Source: a virus
Direction: 5' to 3' (one strand)
DNA length: 21,874 nucleotides
Virus record (IMG/VR): IMGVR_UViG_3300031566_000417
Location: 1-21,874 of that record
Below, one piece after another: positions 7,106 through 12,961 of the stretch (positions within the stretch are counted from its first letter, which is position 1; each line of letters opens with the position of its first letter). The position numbers and the translations under genes were made by a program. The notes below the pieces were generated by a model. It worked only from the letters and a program-made list of their open reading frames with translations. It was not told where the DNA came from and ran no database searches.

Positions 7106-7768
7106 TCATCGGTCGACCTTCCCCGCCCTGACGAGGAACCGGAGAAGGAGGTCGGTACCGTTTCTCGCCGGTTCCTTGGTCGAGAACCCGTTCATCGCCT
7201 TCACCTTCACGATGCGCTCGATTGCCGCGGTATTGCCCTCTCCTGGCAGAGAGTCAGCGAGCCCCGAGAGGTCAGCAGCAAAGCGAATCAGGAGCGCGTC
7301 GATAATCCGCAACGCGACGGCCGATGGGTTCGGGTCATCCTGACCCTCGATGTCCGTCCACGGGATCGCGATCTCGATGCGGTACACTTCAGCCTCGGCA
7401 AGCTCGTCGACGACTTCGAGCCTCGGATCGTCCGAACCCGAATCCGGTTCGACGGCGCGGACGAGGTGTTCGACGATGTCGCCGTGCCACTCGTCATCGA
7501 CCGGCTCGTGCGTCGCGACGTGAAACAGGCCACTCGCCTCGATGAAGGTTTTCAGTCTTGCGTCCATCTTCAACTCCTTTCGCGTCGGCGCCTGGTACTG
7601 CCGACGAGCGAGCGCGTCGGCCACGGCATCGGTGACTTCACCGACAAGAACCACGAGAAGATTCGGCGTGATGGTCTTTCCGATGAACTTCGTGAGTTTG
7701 TCCCTCGACGCCCCGAGCACTTCGTTCCGGAAATACTCCTCGCGCACGGCCTTTGTTCGGTCTTCCAT
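7106..7768 (-). CDS. Hypothetical protein between small terminase and radical SAM gene (220 aa)
   Basis: I do not recognise this protein. ATG 7768 is chosen because GAGG lies about 5 nt upstream. GTG 7774 and ATG 7771 are in frame just before it, and the upstream gene stops at 7771. The N-terminal ~65 residues are helical with a hydrophobic stretch (NLLVVLVGEVTDAVADAL) too short and too acidic for a membrane span. The remaining part is acidic, with a helix-rich core (PSAVALRIIDALLIRFAADL). In-frame ATG 7567 also has an excellent AAAGGAG SD, so a shorter 153-aa form could be made. No catalytic motifs seen. Confidence 0.75.
   Translation of the reverse strand: MEDRTKAVREEYFRNEVLGASRDKLTKFIGKTITPNLLVVLVGEVTDAVADALARRQYQAPTRKELKMDARLKTFIEASGLFHVATHEPVDDEWHGDIVEHLVRAVEPDSGSDDPRLEVVDELAEAEVYRIEIAIPWTDIEGQDDPNPSAVALRIIDALLIRFAADLSGLADSLPGEGNTAAIERIVKVKAMNGFSTKEPARNGTDLLLRFLVRAGKVDR
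7567..7580 (-). promoter_or_regulatory. Possible internal ribosome binding site and start
   Basis: AAAGGAG stands about 6 nt before an in-frame ATG at 7567, inside the 220-aa gene. It is better than the SD of the upstream start. A second, N-terminally shortened product is possible. The bases also encode ordinary residues (KELK), so chance is not excluded. Confidence 0.3.
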
Positions 7769-7770
7769 CA

Positions 7771-8430
7771 TCACCTCGCGTGGTCCGGCAGCTTGCCGGA
7801 CGTCATGAACTCGACGATGTCCTCGTCAGACCAGTTGCCATACCTGTCCTCGCCGCGGTGCTCAATGCTCGCGTCCGGCGCGCCAAGCACGCGCTCCATC
7901 AGGTGGACCGCGCTCTCGTACGACTTCAGCGCCGACGACAGCGACGCCCCCGTCTCGATCTCCATCCCCTTGCTGTCCTTGTACTTCTTGACGCGCCGGA
8001 AGACCTCGGCACGAATCAGCTTCAGTTCCGCAATGGTCGTGCCGACGATCTCCTCGAGCTCCTTCGTCTGCTCCTCGTGGAACTTCACCAGCGTCAGCTG
8101 CCGCTTCTCCTGCGCCTCGACCTGGACGTCGAGCCACGCAGCCTTGATCGGCACCAGCCCCACGTCCGGTCGCGCCGGACCCTCGATGTAGAATTTCGCC
8201 GTGCGGAAGGTAACGCCGACCGCCTTCGAGGCAGCATCGATGGATTGCTTCGCGAAGTATGCCTTCTGCAAGGCGTTGTACTTCTCGACCGAGATACCCG
8301 GCGCATTGACCCGCTTCTTTTTCGGCGCGCGTGGAGGCGGCGCTGGCGGTCCGTCCGGCACCTTTCCTGCCCCCATCTTACCAGTCGGTTTGGCCTTACC
8401 GCCCACGCTTGGCTTGCGTCCGTGGCTCAT
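7771..8430 (-). CDS. terS: Probable terminase small subunit
   Basis: The 219-aa product would recognise phage DNA and load it onto the large terminase. A basic Pro/Gly/Lys-rich N-terminus (about 45 residues) is followed by a helix-turn-helix-like region, EKYNALQKAYFAKQSIDAAS then KAVGVTFRTAKFYIEG (about 48-85). Next comes a long charged coiled coil (EAQEKRQLTLVKFHEEQTKE; ELKLIRAEVFRRVKKYK) suited to oligomerisation. The C-terminal segment reads LKSYESAVHLMERVLGAPD then IEHRGEDRYGNWSDEDIVEF, a pattern common at the end of small terminases. ATG 8430 overlaps the RHH gene stop (ATGA). Unusually, it is separated from terL by four genes. Family call is by eye; a generic HTH protein is the alternative. 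Confidence 0.62.
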   Translation of the reverse strand: MSHGRKPSVGGKAKPTGKMGAGKVPDGPPAPPPRAPKKKRVNAPGISVEKYNALQKAYFAKQSIDAASKAVGVTFRTAKFYIEGPARPDVGLVPIKAAWLDVQVEAQEKRQLTLVKFHEEQTKELEEIVGTTIAELKLIRAEVFRRVKKYKDSKGMEIETGASLSSALKSYESAVHLMERVLGAPDASIEHRGEDRYGNWSDEDIVEFMTSGKLPDHAR

Positions 8431-8633
8431 GTCTTTCCCTCGTTCAGCATCCTGCGGAGGGTTCCGACGAATGGCCTGGTCTCGCGCCTCACCTTGTCAA
8501 GGGTGGCCGACACCATCAGCTCCGTAACGGTGGTCTTCTGTACCACGGCAGCGGTCTGGATCTCTGCTTTCTCCTCTGGCGTGACCCGGATGTTGAGCTG
8601 CTCGGTTCTGCGTCGTTCGCGTGTATACGCCAT
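8427..8633 (-). CDS. Ribbon-helix-helix DNA-binding regulator
   Basis: The 68-aa protein has the RHH layout: a basic arm, a beta-strand TEQLNIRVTPEEKAEI (about 10-25), then two helices (AEIQTAAVVQ and TVTELMVSATLDKVRR). It resembles the DUF1778/TacA-like antitoxin and CopG/Arc groups, which bind operator DNA as dimers. No GNAT or other toxin gene is adjacent; the next gene is the probable small terminase, overlapped by ATGA. The frame is open upstream to 8798, but that extension runs through the tmRNA. ATG 8633 has no SD, and a sigma70-type promoter places the transcription start at or near this ATG, so translation is likely leaderless. An inverted repeat around the start suggests autoregulation. 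Confidence 0.85.
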   Translation of the reverse strand: MAYTRERRRTEQLNIRVTPEEKAEIQTAAVVQKTTVTELMVSATLDKVRRETRPFVGTLRRMLNEGKT

Positions 8634-8649
8634 TGCTAGTCTATACACG
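8620..8649. promoter_or_regulatory. Inverted repeat, probable RHH operator
   Basis: CGTGTATA (8620-8627) and its exact complement TATACACG (8642-8649) flank a 14-nt centre. The repeat covers the -10 box and the start codon of the RHH gene, the expected place for an autoregulatory operator. RHH proteins typically bind short inverted half-sites. The left arm also contains the palindrome GTATAC. Confidence 0.55.
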
Positions 8650-8669
8650 AGCCACGACCATGGTGTCAA
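8640..8669 (-). promoter_or_regulatory. Sigma70-type promoter for the RHH-terS operon
   Basis: On the minus strand TTGACA (8669-8664) and TATAGA (8645-8640) are separated by 18 nt. Six bases after the -10 box comes the ATG of the RHH gene, so the transcript would begin at about 8633 without a leader. The -35 box lies 7 nt beyond the mature 3' end of the tmRNA. Confidence 0.7.
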
Positions 8670-8675
8670 GCGATT

Positions 8676-9016
8676 TGGAGATGCCCGGAGTCGAACCGGG
8701 GTCCGCCGGGATCTGCTTTCCGCATCGTTCACGAGCGTAGCTCCTTCGTTCCTGGAGCCCTGGGCCAGGAGCACTCCCAGGGCTCGCGCCTCCACCACCG
8801 GCCCTTTGAACGGAGGCCGGATACCGCTTTCGTCCGTGTGATGACGCGCCTACCCGCTACTCAGACTCCTCGCGGGCGGCACGGGGGCCGATTATCAGGC
8901 CGCCAGTTTCCAAGCGTTTTCGGCGTTTGGAGTTTCCCAGCCGTTCTGACCCGGTGACTGGAAACCGGGGCGCGCAGCGGATCGCTTCCTCTCGGCGTCG
9001 AAACCGTTTCATCCCC
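8676..9016 (-). ncRNA. ssrA: tmRNA (transfer-messenger RNA), one-piece
   Basis: The 5' end (9016) reads GGGGATGAAACGGTTTCGACG, shown here without its final bases' context, the hallmark tmRNA start. The 3' end reads GGTTCGACTCCGGGCATCTCC plus discriminator A at 8676. GGGGATG and CATCTCC form a 7-bp acceptor stem with one G-U pair. CCCGG-TTCGACT-CCGGG makes the T arm. CCA is not encoded. A pseudoknot-like pairing (CCCGGT/ACCGGG with GTTTCC/GGAAAC) lies just before the tag. The tag frame ends AWKLAA followed by TGA TAA (8897-8892). The RNA would rescue stalled ribosomes with SmpB and mark proteins for proteolysis. It lies between phage genes on the same strand. No alphaproteobacterial-type permutation is seen. 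Confidence 0.93.
8892..8930 (-). other. tmRNA tag-peptide reading frame
   Basis: The frame reads PNAENAWKLAA and then TGA TAA. It aligns with the E. coli tag ANDENYALAA, including N-x-EN and the terminal LAA that ClpXP-type proteases recognise. The resume codon is uncertain: CCA at 8930 by alignment, or GCC at 8924, which would give AENAWKLAA and the alanine start usual in tmRNAs. Confidence 0.7.
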
Positions 9017-9077
9017 TTGTCAATGAGCTGGTGTGCTGATCATCCTGAGCGAGGGTCTAGTTCTGCTGCTATCCCGC

Positions 9078-9461
9078 TTAACCGCGTATCCAGCGGTGGA
9101 TGGGGCCCGCGGCACTGGCGAAATTGACGCCGCGCCACAGCAGCAGTTCTCCCGTCTTGTCGTTGGCGATATCCACGGAATTGACGCCGGTGCACTTGTC
9201 CAGATAGTTCATGTGTTCGGACGAGTTGAGCACCGAGAAGCAGAGCAGCCGCACCACGTCCTCCGGCTTCGGCTCCGCGTCGGGCAACACCACCGCCTCG
9301 ACCTGCTGGTCGAGTACCACGGCGGAGTCCATGCCCAGGTCCACCTGGACGGTAACCCCGTCCTCGTCGTTGCCAACGTCGTGCTGCGCGGCCCCGCCCA
9401 TGATCATGAGCAGAGCCAGGCAGACGATGCAGGCGAACATCACTCCGAGCAGCTTCATCAT
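9078..9461 (-). CDS. Small exported protein of unknown function
   Basis: The 127-aa product begins with KLLGVMFACIVCLALLMIM and then GGAAQ, a signal peptide or N-terminal membrane anchor with a possible signal-peptidase I site. No lipobox cysteine follows. The mature part is acidic with valine-rich strands (DGVTVQVDLGMDSAVVLDQQ) and two cysteines. ATG 9461 follows AGGAGG at 5 nt; ATG 9458 is equally possible. It is the last gene before the tmRNA. No family recognised; a phage-coded envelope or superinfection protein would fit, but nothing shows it. Confidence 0.75.
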   Translation of the reverse strand: MMKLLGVMFACIVCLALLMIMGGAAQHDVGNDEDGVTVQVDLGMDSAVVLDQQVEAVVLPDAEPKPEDVVRLLCFSVLNSSEHMNYLDKCTGVNSVDIANDKTGELLLWRGVNFASAAGPIHRWIRG

Positions 9462-9524
9462 CGCGTCCTCCTTCTGTCGGTTCGGTCTAACCACCGTCAT
9501 GCAGGTTTCATTATCTCCCAACTG

Positions 9525-9550
9525 GCACAGAAAGGAAAGGTTTTCTGCGC
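9525..9550 (-). terminator. Hairpin after the nuclease gene, terminator-like
   Basis: On the minus strand GCGCAGAAA pairs with TTTCTGTGC (9 bp, one G-U) around an 8-nt loop, 11 nt past the nuclease stop. No U-tract follows, so intrinsic termination is doubtful. An A/T-rich GATAAT (9515-9510) downstream could be a -10 box for the exported-protein gene, but I see no convincing -35. Confidence 0.3.
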
Positions 9551-9560
9551 GGTTTATCGA

Positions 9561-10163
9561 TCATCGTGCGCTTGACTTCTCAGGCGTCCGACCGTGGCGA
9601 TGGACCGAGCCGCCGCGGCGAACGTCCACCGGGCCCTCGGCGTCAGTGAACGTCACCGTGGCCGTCGGTTCCTCGATCATATGCTGGTACGCGCGGATCG
9701 CCACGTGCTTCCCCGGGTCCACTTTGAGCCGGCGCAGCAGCGACAGCAGCACGCGGACCTCGGCCCTGCGATCAACGTCGAACGCGGAAGACGCACGACG
9801 GACGTGGACCCGGTGGTCATCGTCGGCTTCGATGAATCCCCAGCCCTGTGGGATCTCGTCCTCGGCGAGCACGCCGACAGGAGCCAGGTAGTACCGCTGA
9901 ACGCCCATCCCCATCTCCGGGTGGCGCCGGCATGGCTTCGCGGCATCGGCCTTGAAGTCTGAACGGGAGGTCTTGCACTCGATGAGGACCGAACTCGCGA
10001 AGCCCATCCACCCCAGGACGTCCGGCGTCTCGCTGGCGCTCGTGACGATCTCCGTGAGCACGACGCAGCACGCAGAATGACCTCCGTAGGCAGAAGACGC
10101 CGGATGCCACGGACGGAGAAGCCACCTGCGGCCTACCTCGACAAGCTCTGCGTGCTTCAGCAC
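9561..10163 (-). CDS. PD-(D/E)XK-type nuclease-like protein (MmcB-like)
   Basis: The 200-aa protein contains VLIECKTSRSDFKADAAK (about 59-76), the E-x-K plus 'SR-x-DF-x-x-D' pattern of the MmcB/PD-(D/E)XK repair-nuclease group. Next come GVQRYYLAPVGVLAEDEIP and GWGFIEADDD (about 87-115), the 'YY.AP.G...P..WG' strands that follow in that family. The likely metal-binding residues are the Glu and Lys of ECK and an upstream Asp or Glu. It would cut or process DNA. GTG 10163 is used: it overlaps the upstream stop by 7 nt, and its SD (GAAGG) is very close. The C-terminus is Arg/His-rich. Confidence 0.7.
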   Translation of the reverse strand: MLKHAELVEVGRRWLLRPWHPASSAYGGHSACCVVLTEIVTSASETPDVLGWMGFASSVLIECKTSRSDFKADAAKPCRRHPEMGMGVQRYYLAPVGVLAEDEIPQGWGFIEADDDHRVHVRRASSAFDVDRRAEVRVLLSLLRRLKVDPGKHVAIRAYQHMIEEPTATVTFTDAEGPVDVRRGGSVHRHGRTPEKSSAR

Positions 10164-10384
10164 CCTTCAACCACAACGCGCCGGTACACCCCTCCCGGCT
10201 CGATGGTCATCCCGCTCCGCAGATACGCGAAGATGGCGATCCGCGCGCCTCGAAGGCACTCGAGCGGACCAACGTAAGGTCGAAGGCCGATGATGGTGTC
10301 GAGACCGGGCTTCCACCAGACCTCGATGACGTCTCCGACCTTCAACAGCGCGGCGGGTACGTTGACCTTTCTACGCTCGCTCAT
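10157..10384 (-). CDS. Small hypothetical protein (75 aa), beta-barrel-like
   Basis: ATG 10384 follows GAGGAG at about 8 nt and lies 14 nt inside the upstream gene. The sequence is strand-rich (VGDVIEVWWKPGLDTIIGL; RIAIFAYLRSGMTIEPGGVY), suggesting a small SH3-like or OB-like barrel. No family recognised. Codons 6-12 (KVNVPA region) come from a DNA block shared with the leader of the gene at 17038. Confidence 0.7.
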   Translation of the reverse strand: MSERRKVNVPAALLKVGDVIEVWWKPGLDTIIGLRPYVGPLECLRGARIAIFAYLRSGMTIEPGGVYRRVVVEGC

Positions 10385-10715
10385 CCGACTTCTCCTCGGT
10401 TCGGGCCGTCGACTCGCAGACTCCGATGACGCCGCAGAAATGACATCGGAAGGGAACGCCCTTGTCCGCTGGCGAATCGAAAACCTTATGGCACATCGTA
10501 CACCTCACCTCGAGCTTCTTGATCTGCGGTGGAGCGTCCGGCCGTTTCCAACGCGTGAACGCCTTCGGTACACCAGCCGGACACGACACATGGACGATCA
10601 CGCGGTCGGTCATCTCTTCGTTGGAAATATAGAGAGCCTGTTCACCTGCCAGCATCAGCTGCTTGCAGTTGGAACATTTTCGGTCTGCCCTGAGCGTGAT
10701 CTCCTTCAATGCCAC
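10371..10715 (-). CDS. Double zinc-ribbon protein (114 aa)
   Basis: GTG 10715 is chosen because AAGGAG, in the last codons of the upstream gene, lies 7 nt before it. The first zinc site is KCSNCKQLM with VHVSCPAG about 30 residues on. The second is VRCTMCHKVF with FRCHFCGVIGVC. This arrangement of two treble-clef or rubredoxin-like ribbons suggests a nucleic-acid-associated or structural protein. No enzyme motif seen. It overlaps the next gene by 14 nt. Confidence 0.78.
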   Translation of the reverse strand: MALKEITLRADRKCSNCKQLMLAGEQALYISNEEMTDRVIVHVSCPAGVPKAFTRWKRPDAPPQIKKLEVRCTMCHKVFDSPADKGVPFRCHFCGVIGVCESTARTEEKSDERA

Positions 10716-10719
10716 CGTC

Positions 10720-10956
10720 CTACTCCTTCCCCGCGAGGGCGGCAATCTCCTTGGCCTCTACTTCAAGTGCATCCACGCGACGCTGGAACCGCCTTGCAAT
10801 TTCCCGTGCCGCGTTCGACAACTGGCGGACCCAATCACGTGGACTCGTCTCGATCACGAGGCGTCTGCGGCCGTCGTCGATTTCTACTACCGCACTATTG
10901 ATCGTGCATTCCGTCACCACGATGCGCGGATACTTCATGCGGCCAAGAGACTTCAT
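10720..10956 (-). CDS. Small helical protein of the ALA-(E/G)KE tail family (78 aa)
   Basis: ATG 10956 follows AAGGAG at about 8 nt; the longer open frame upstream covers other genes. The N-terminal part forms strands (YPRIVVTECTINSAVVEI), followed by a charged coiled coil (REIARRFQRRVDALEVEAKE) and the tail AALAGKE. The tail codons contain the SD of the zinc-ribbon gene. Function unknown. Confidence 0.72.
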   Translation of the reverse strand: MKSLGRMKYPRIVVTECTINSAVVEIDDGRRRLVIETSPRDWVRQLSNAAREIARRFQRRVDALEVEAKEIAALAGKE

Positions 10957-10985
10957 CTCGTTCTCTCCTTCTCCGCGAGGGCGGC

Positions 10986-11090
10986 TTACAACCGATGCCC
11001 TTTTTTGTGTAGTGCTAGGCTCAAAACCAAACCCGACAACATCCCGACCAGATAGCTCAGCCCACACAGCGACAATATCATCGTGGACAT
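10986..11090 (-). CDS. Tiny single-span membrane protein (34 aa)
   Basis: ATG 11090 is preceded by AAGGAG with 6-nt spacing. The product is MSTMILSLCGLSYLVGMLSG followed by LVLSLALHKKGHRL: one hydrophobic helix of about 22 residues with a basic C-terminus, so probably N-out/C-in or a small holin-like or accessory membrane peptide. Immediately after its TAA, in the same frame, the shared SD cassette continues (GCCGCCCTCGCGGAGAAG). It serves only as the ribosome binding site of the next gene. No family recognised. Confidence 0.65.
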   Translation of the reverse strand: MSTMILSLCGLSYLVGMLSGLVLSLALHKKGHRL

Positions 11091-11093
11091 GAT

Positions 11094-11291
11094 CTACTCC
11101 TTCTCCGCGAGGGCGGCGCGTGCCCATCCGGCAGCATCTTCGCACGTGGATTCGCACTCGATCACGCGTAGCGTTTCCCGCAGCCGCTCCACCTCGGCCT
11201 GGTGGTCGGCGTATGCCACGAACGCACCGTCGTCAGCCTCGACGACATCACAGGGCAGGTGCCCGTTGAACGCCACGTTATACCGTTTCAT
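11094..11291 (-). CDS. Small coiled-coil protein with ARAALAEKE tail (65 aa)
   Basis: ATG 11291 follows GGAGGAGGAG. A short strand-rich N-terminus (RYNVAFNGHLPCDVVEADDG) precedes the helix HQAEVERLRETLRVIE and the tail WARAALAEKE. The tail codons provide AAGGAG for the tiny membrane-protein gene three bases after its stop. Function unknown; member of a modular local family. Confidence 0.75.
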   Translation of the reverse strand: MKRYNVAFNGHLPCDVVEADDGAFVAYADHQAEVERLRETLRVIECESTCEDAAGWARAALAEKE

Positions 11292-11293
11292 CT

Positions 11294-11698
11294 CTACTCC
11301 TCCTCCGCGAGGGCGGCGCGGCTGCTGATGAGTGCGGCGCGGACGAAATCACAATCGGTGTATAGGTTGGTTCGTATCATCTCCATGTCCGCTTCGCACT
11401 CTGTGTTTAACCCGCCACTATTGGTCAAGTTGCGAGCGAAAGCCTCACTCATGTCAAGATAGGCTTTTACGATGATGCCCCGCAGTCTCTTCGACTGGGC
11501 CTCGGCCTCTGCTATCTGCTTGGCACAATGACCACAGCACATTCCGGGATGCATGACCATCAACTCTTTATGATACTTGACCTCGGCCTCGGCTTTCTCG
11601 GCACGGGCCCGCAACTCGTTGATCGTGGCGCACGCCTTCCGGTATTCGTCGGCCAAATACTCGCGGGTGATCTCCGGTTCCAATCCGATGTTTCCCAT
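11294..11698 (-). CDS. Coiled-coil protein with SRAALAEEE tail (134 aa)
   Basis: ATG 11698 lies just after the tail cassette of the upstream gene (AGAAGAAGTAGGACG leader). The frame extends upstream only as a shadow. It has the helix RARAEKAEAEVKYHKELM, a CCGHC motif (about residues 55-59) that could join other ligands in metal binding, and a helical acidic C-terminus ending in SRAALAEEE. Function unknown. The region is less GC-rich than average here. Confidence 0.72.
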   Translation of the reverse strand: MGNIGLEPEITREYLADEYRKACATINELRARAEKAEAEVKYHKELMVMHPGMCCGHCAKQIAEAEAQSKRLRGIIVKAYLDMSEAFARNLTNSGGLNTECEADMEMIRTNLYTDCDFVRAALISSRAALAEEE

Positions 11699-11702
11699 CG
11701 TC

Positions 11703-11906
11703 CTACTTCTTCTCCGCGAGGGCGGCGCGGGCGGCACGAACTGTCTTCGGGGCCTTGACGCGACGTGCCCCAAGCGCCCAGCCAAAACACGTAGGACCAA
11801 AACGCCCCAGCGAAAGGTGGTACGCCTCAGCCAAATCCCATACCAGTGACCACAGCGCCCGCCATGGAGACGAGAAGCTACGCCACGATAATAGTTTAAT
11901 TGCCAT
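11703..11906 (-). CDS. Small Trp-rich protein with ARAALAEKK tail (67 aa)
   Basis: ATG 11906 follows AAGGA at 9 nt, contributed by the end of the previous gene. The N-terminal half is aromatic and amphipathic (LLSWRSFSSPWRALWSLVWD), possibly membrane-associated. The C-terminal end is the shared ARAALAEKK tail. Not recognised. Confidence 0.65.
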   Translation of the reverse strand: MAIKLLSWRSFSSPWRALWSLVWDLAEAYHLSLGRFGPTCFGWALGARRVKAPKTVRAARAALAEKK

Positions 11907-11908
11907 AG

Positions 11909-12745
11909 TTATCCATCCTTCTCCGCGAGGGCGGCACGCATGGCGTCCTCAACGAGGAAATCTTCCCTGGTACGGTTGCGCTCGATCATGTCCATCAAGG
12001 CTCCATCGCCGAACGCGCGCCGGAAGTCGTCCGGCCAAACCGATGCCATGGTCACGGTTGCGATCTCTAGCGCCCCCCGCAGCCGCTCCACCTCGGCCTC
12101 GGCTTTCTCGGCACGGGCTTCGGCGCGACGGAATGCCCTAAGTGCCTTGTCGGCGCGCTCGGACTCGCACGCGTACATCCGTCCCCAGTATTCAGGATCG
12201 TCCGCCTTCCCTGCTGGGTTGTCAGCCCGCAGCCGCTCGACCTCAGCCTCGGCCGCGTGCGCGTGCGCCACGGCGATGTCGGCATCGCGATGGCTTCTTT
12301 GAAGCATCATAACAGCGCGGTAGGCTGCGTCCTCCGCGTCCATCGGGCCGTCGGCGCCCACCGCAGCAACGAGGATCTGAGCCGTCTCACGCAACCGGAC
12401 CAGCGCCTCGTCACGTTGCTTCTCCTCATCGCGCCTTCGCATGTCTATCTCGGACACCACGTCCGCGCCTGCCGCGTAGCCGCTGCCACGCGTCATTGAC
12501 TCCTCATACCGCTCGCGGTGCGTCGCGTACGCTCCCTCCGTGTGCTCCCCATCCCCCGGTGGTCTGGCAATGGCCGCCGCTCCAATCGCGCCATCCCGCC
12601 ATTCCGTTAAATCGTCCAGCTCCAGCAGCGCCGCCCCGTAGGCCTCGACCAACTCACGCAGCGCCACAGCCGCGGATTCCGGAAACACTGCGTCCAACAG
12701 AATCTGGGCCATCTGTACACGATCCATGAGGTTCTGATCGATCAT
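11909..12745 (-). CDS. Long coiled-coil protein with MRAALAEKDG tail (278 aa)
   Basis: ATG 12745 overlaps the upstream stop (ATGA) and follows GGAGG at 6 nt. The protein is almost entirely helical: an N-terminal helical block (ALRELVEAYGAALLELDDL), then repeats of heptad-like segments (HAHAAEAEVERLRADN; RRAEARAEKAEAEVERLRGA) and the MRAALAEKDG tail. It looks like the full-length version from which the shorter neighbours borrow modules. A structural or adaptor role is possible; no enzymatic signature. Confidence 0.78.
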   Translation of the reverse strand: MIDQNLMDRVQMAQILLDAVFPESAAVALRELVEAYGAALLELDDLTEWRDGAIGAAAIARPPGDGEHTEGAYATHRERYEESMTRGSGYAAGADVVSEIDMRRRDEEKQRDEALVRLRETAQILVAAVGADGPMDAEDAAYRAVMMLQRSHRDADIAVAHAHAAEAEVERLRADNPAGKADDPEYWGRMYACESERADKALRAFRRAEARAEKAEAEVERLRGALEIATVTMASVWPDDFRRAFGDGALMDMIERNRTREDFLVEDAMRAALAEKDG

Positions 12746-12933
12746 CGTCTTCCTCCGTCAGTAGGACCGGCACGCCTTCGTCTGGCCTCGAACTCGGCCC
12801 ACAGCTGGCGCATGTCCTTTTTGGCCAACCGTCTTACACGCTCTCGCCGGCGCCGGATGACTTCTCGACGGATCGCCAGACCAGCTATCGCCACCACCGC
12901 GAGGACAATCGAACCCAGTACGATCCAGATCAT
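12742..12933 (-). CDS. Small single-span membrane protein (63 aa)
   Basis: ATG 12933 is chosen for its GGAGGT SD at 5 nt; ATG 12945 would add four residues. The N-terminal span MIWIVLGSIVLAVVAIAGLA is followed by a very basic segment (RREVIRRRRERVRRLAKK), giving an N-out, C-in orientation. The cytoplasmic tail is Arg-rich. It could be a small holin/spanin accessory or membrane anchor; no proof. Confidence 0.72.
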   Translation of the reverse strand: MIWIVLGSIVLAVVAIAGLAIRREVIRRRRERVRRLAKKDMRQLWAEFEARRRRAGPTDGGRR

Positions 12934-12961
12934 CGTGACCTCCATCGGGAACCTGTACCGG

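Larger units (their letters stand above)
10720..11935 (-). repeat. Dispersed gene-end/ribosome-binding cassette, six close copies
   Basis: The minus-strand block GCCGCCCTCGCGGAGAAG followed by GAG recurs at 10720-10743, 10964-10985, 11094-11117, 11294-11317, 11703-11726 and 11914-11935, with a diverged seventh copy at 13403-13425. In all but one it encodes the C-terminal AALAEKE-like tail while its AAGGAG-type end acts as SD of the next gene. At 10964-10985 it is non-coding, lying after a stop codon. Confidence 0.8.

Noticed and set aside
7106-7108. Recoding (readthrough) of TGA in the 220-aa gene
   Set aside because: TGA ends many other genes here cleanly in overlaps, and the downstream frame soon loses coding character. 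Decay is simpler.
6954-7109. 51-codon frame starting at ATG 7109 (ATGA overlap)
   Set aside because: Its third codon positions are not GC-biased as in neighbouring genes and the product is Gly/Pro/Ser-rich. Competing frames look more gene-like, so it is not called as a gene.
6890-8191. Long plus-strand open frame of 433 codons opposite the radical SAM leader, 220-aa gene and small terminase
   Set aside because: It is antisense to well-supported minus-strand genes, has no convincing start signal, and its product is an Arg/Pro/Leu-rich low-information sequence typical of high-GC shadow frames.
8427-8633. Toxin-antitoxin system with the RHH protein as TacA-like antitoxin
   Set aside because: No acetyltransferase or other toxin gene is adjacent. 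The overlapping partner is the probable small terminase.
8660-8700. tmRNA 3' end as a prophage attachment site
   Set aside because: ssrA is a common integration target, but phage genes lie on both sides on the same strand and no duplicated 3'-end fragment or integrase gene is seen in the window.
8634-8798. N-terminal extension of the RHH protein through the tmRNA
   Set aside because: The extension translates structured tmRNA sequence. The promoter lies downstream of it and the RHH fold begins at ATG 8633.
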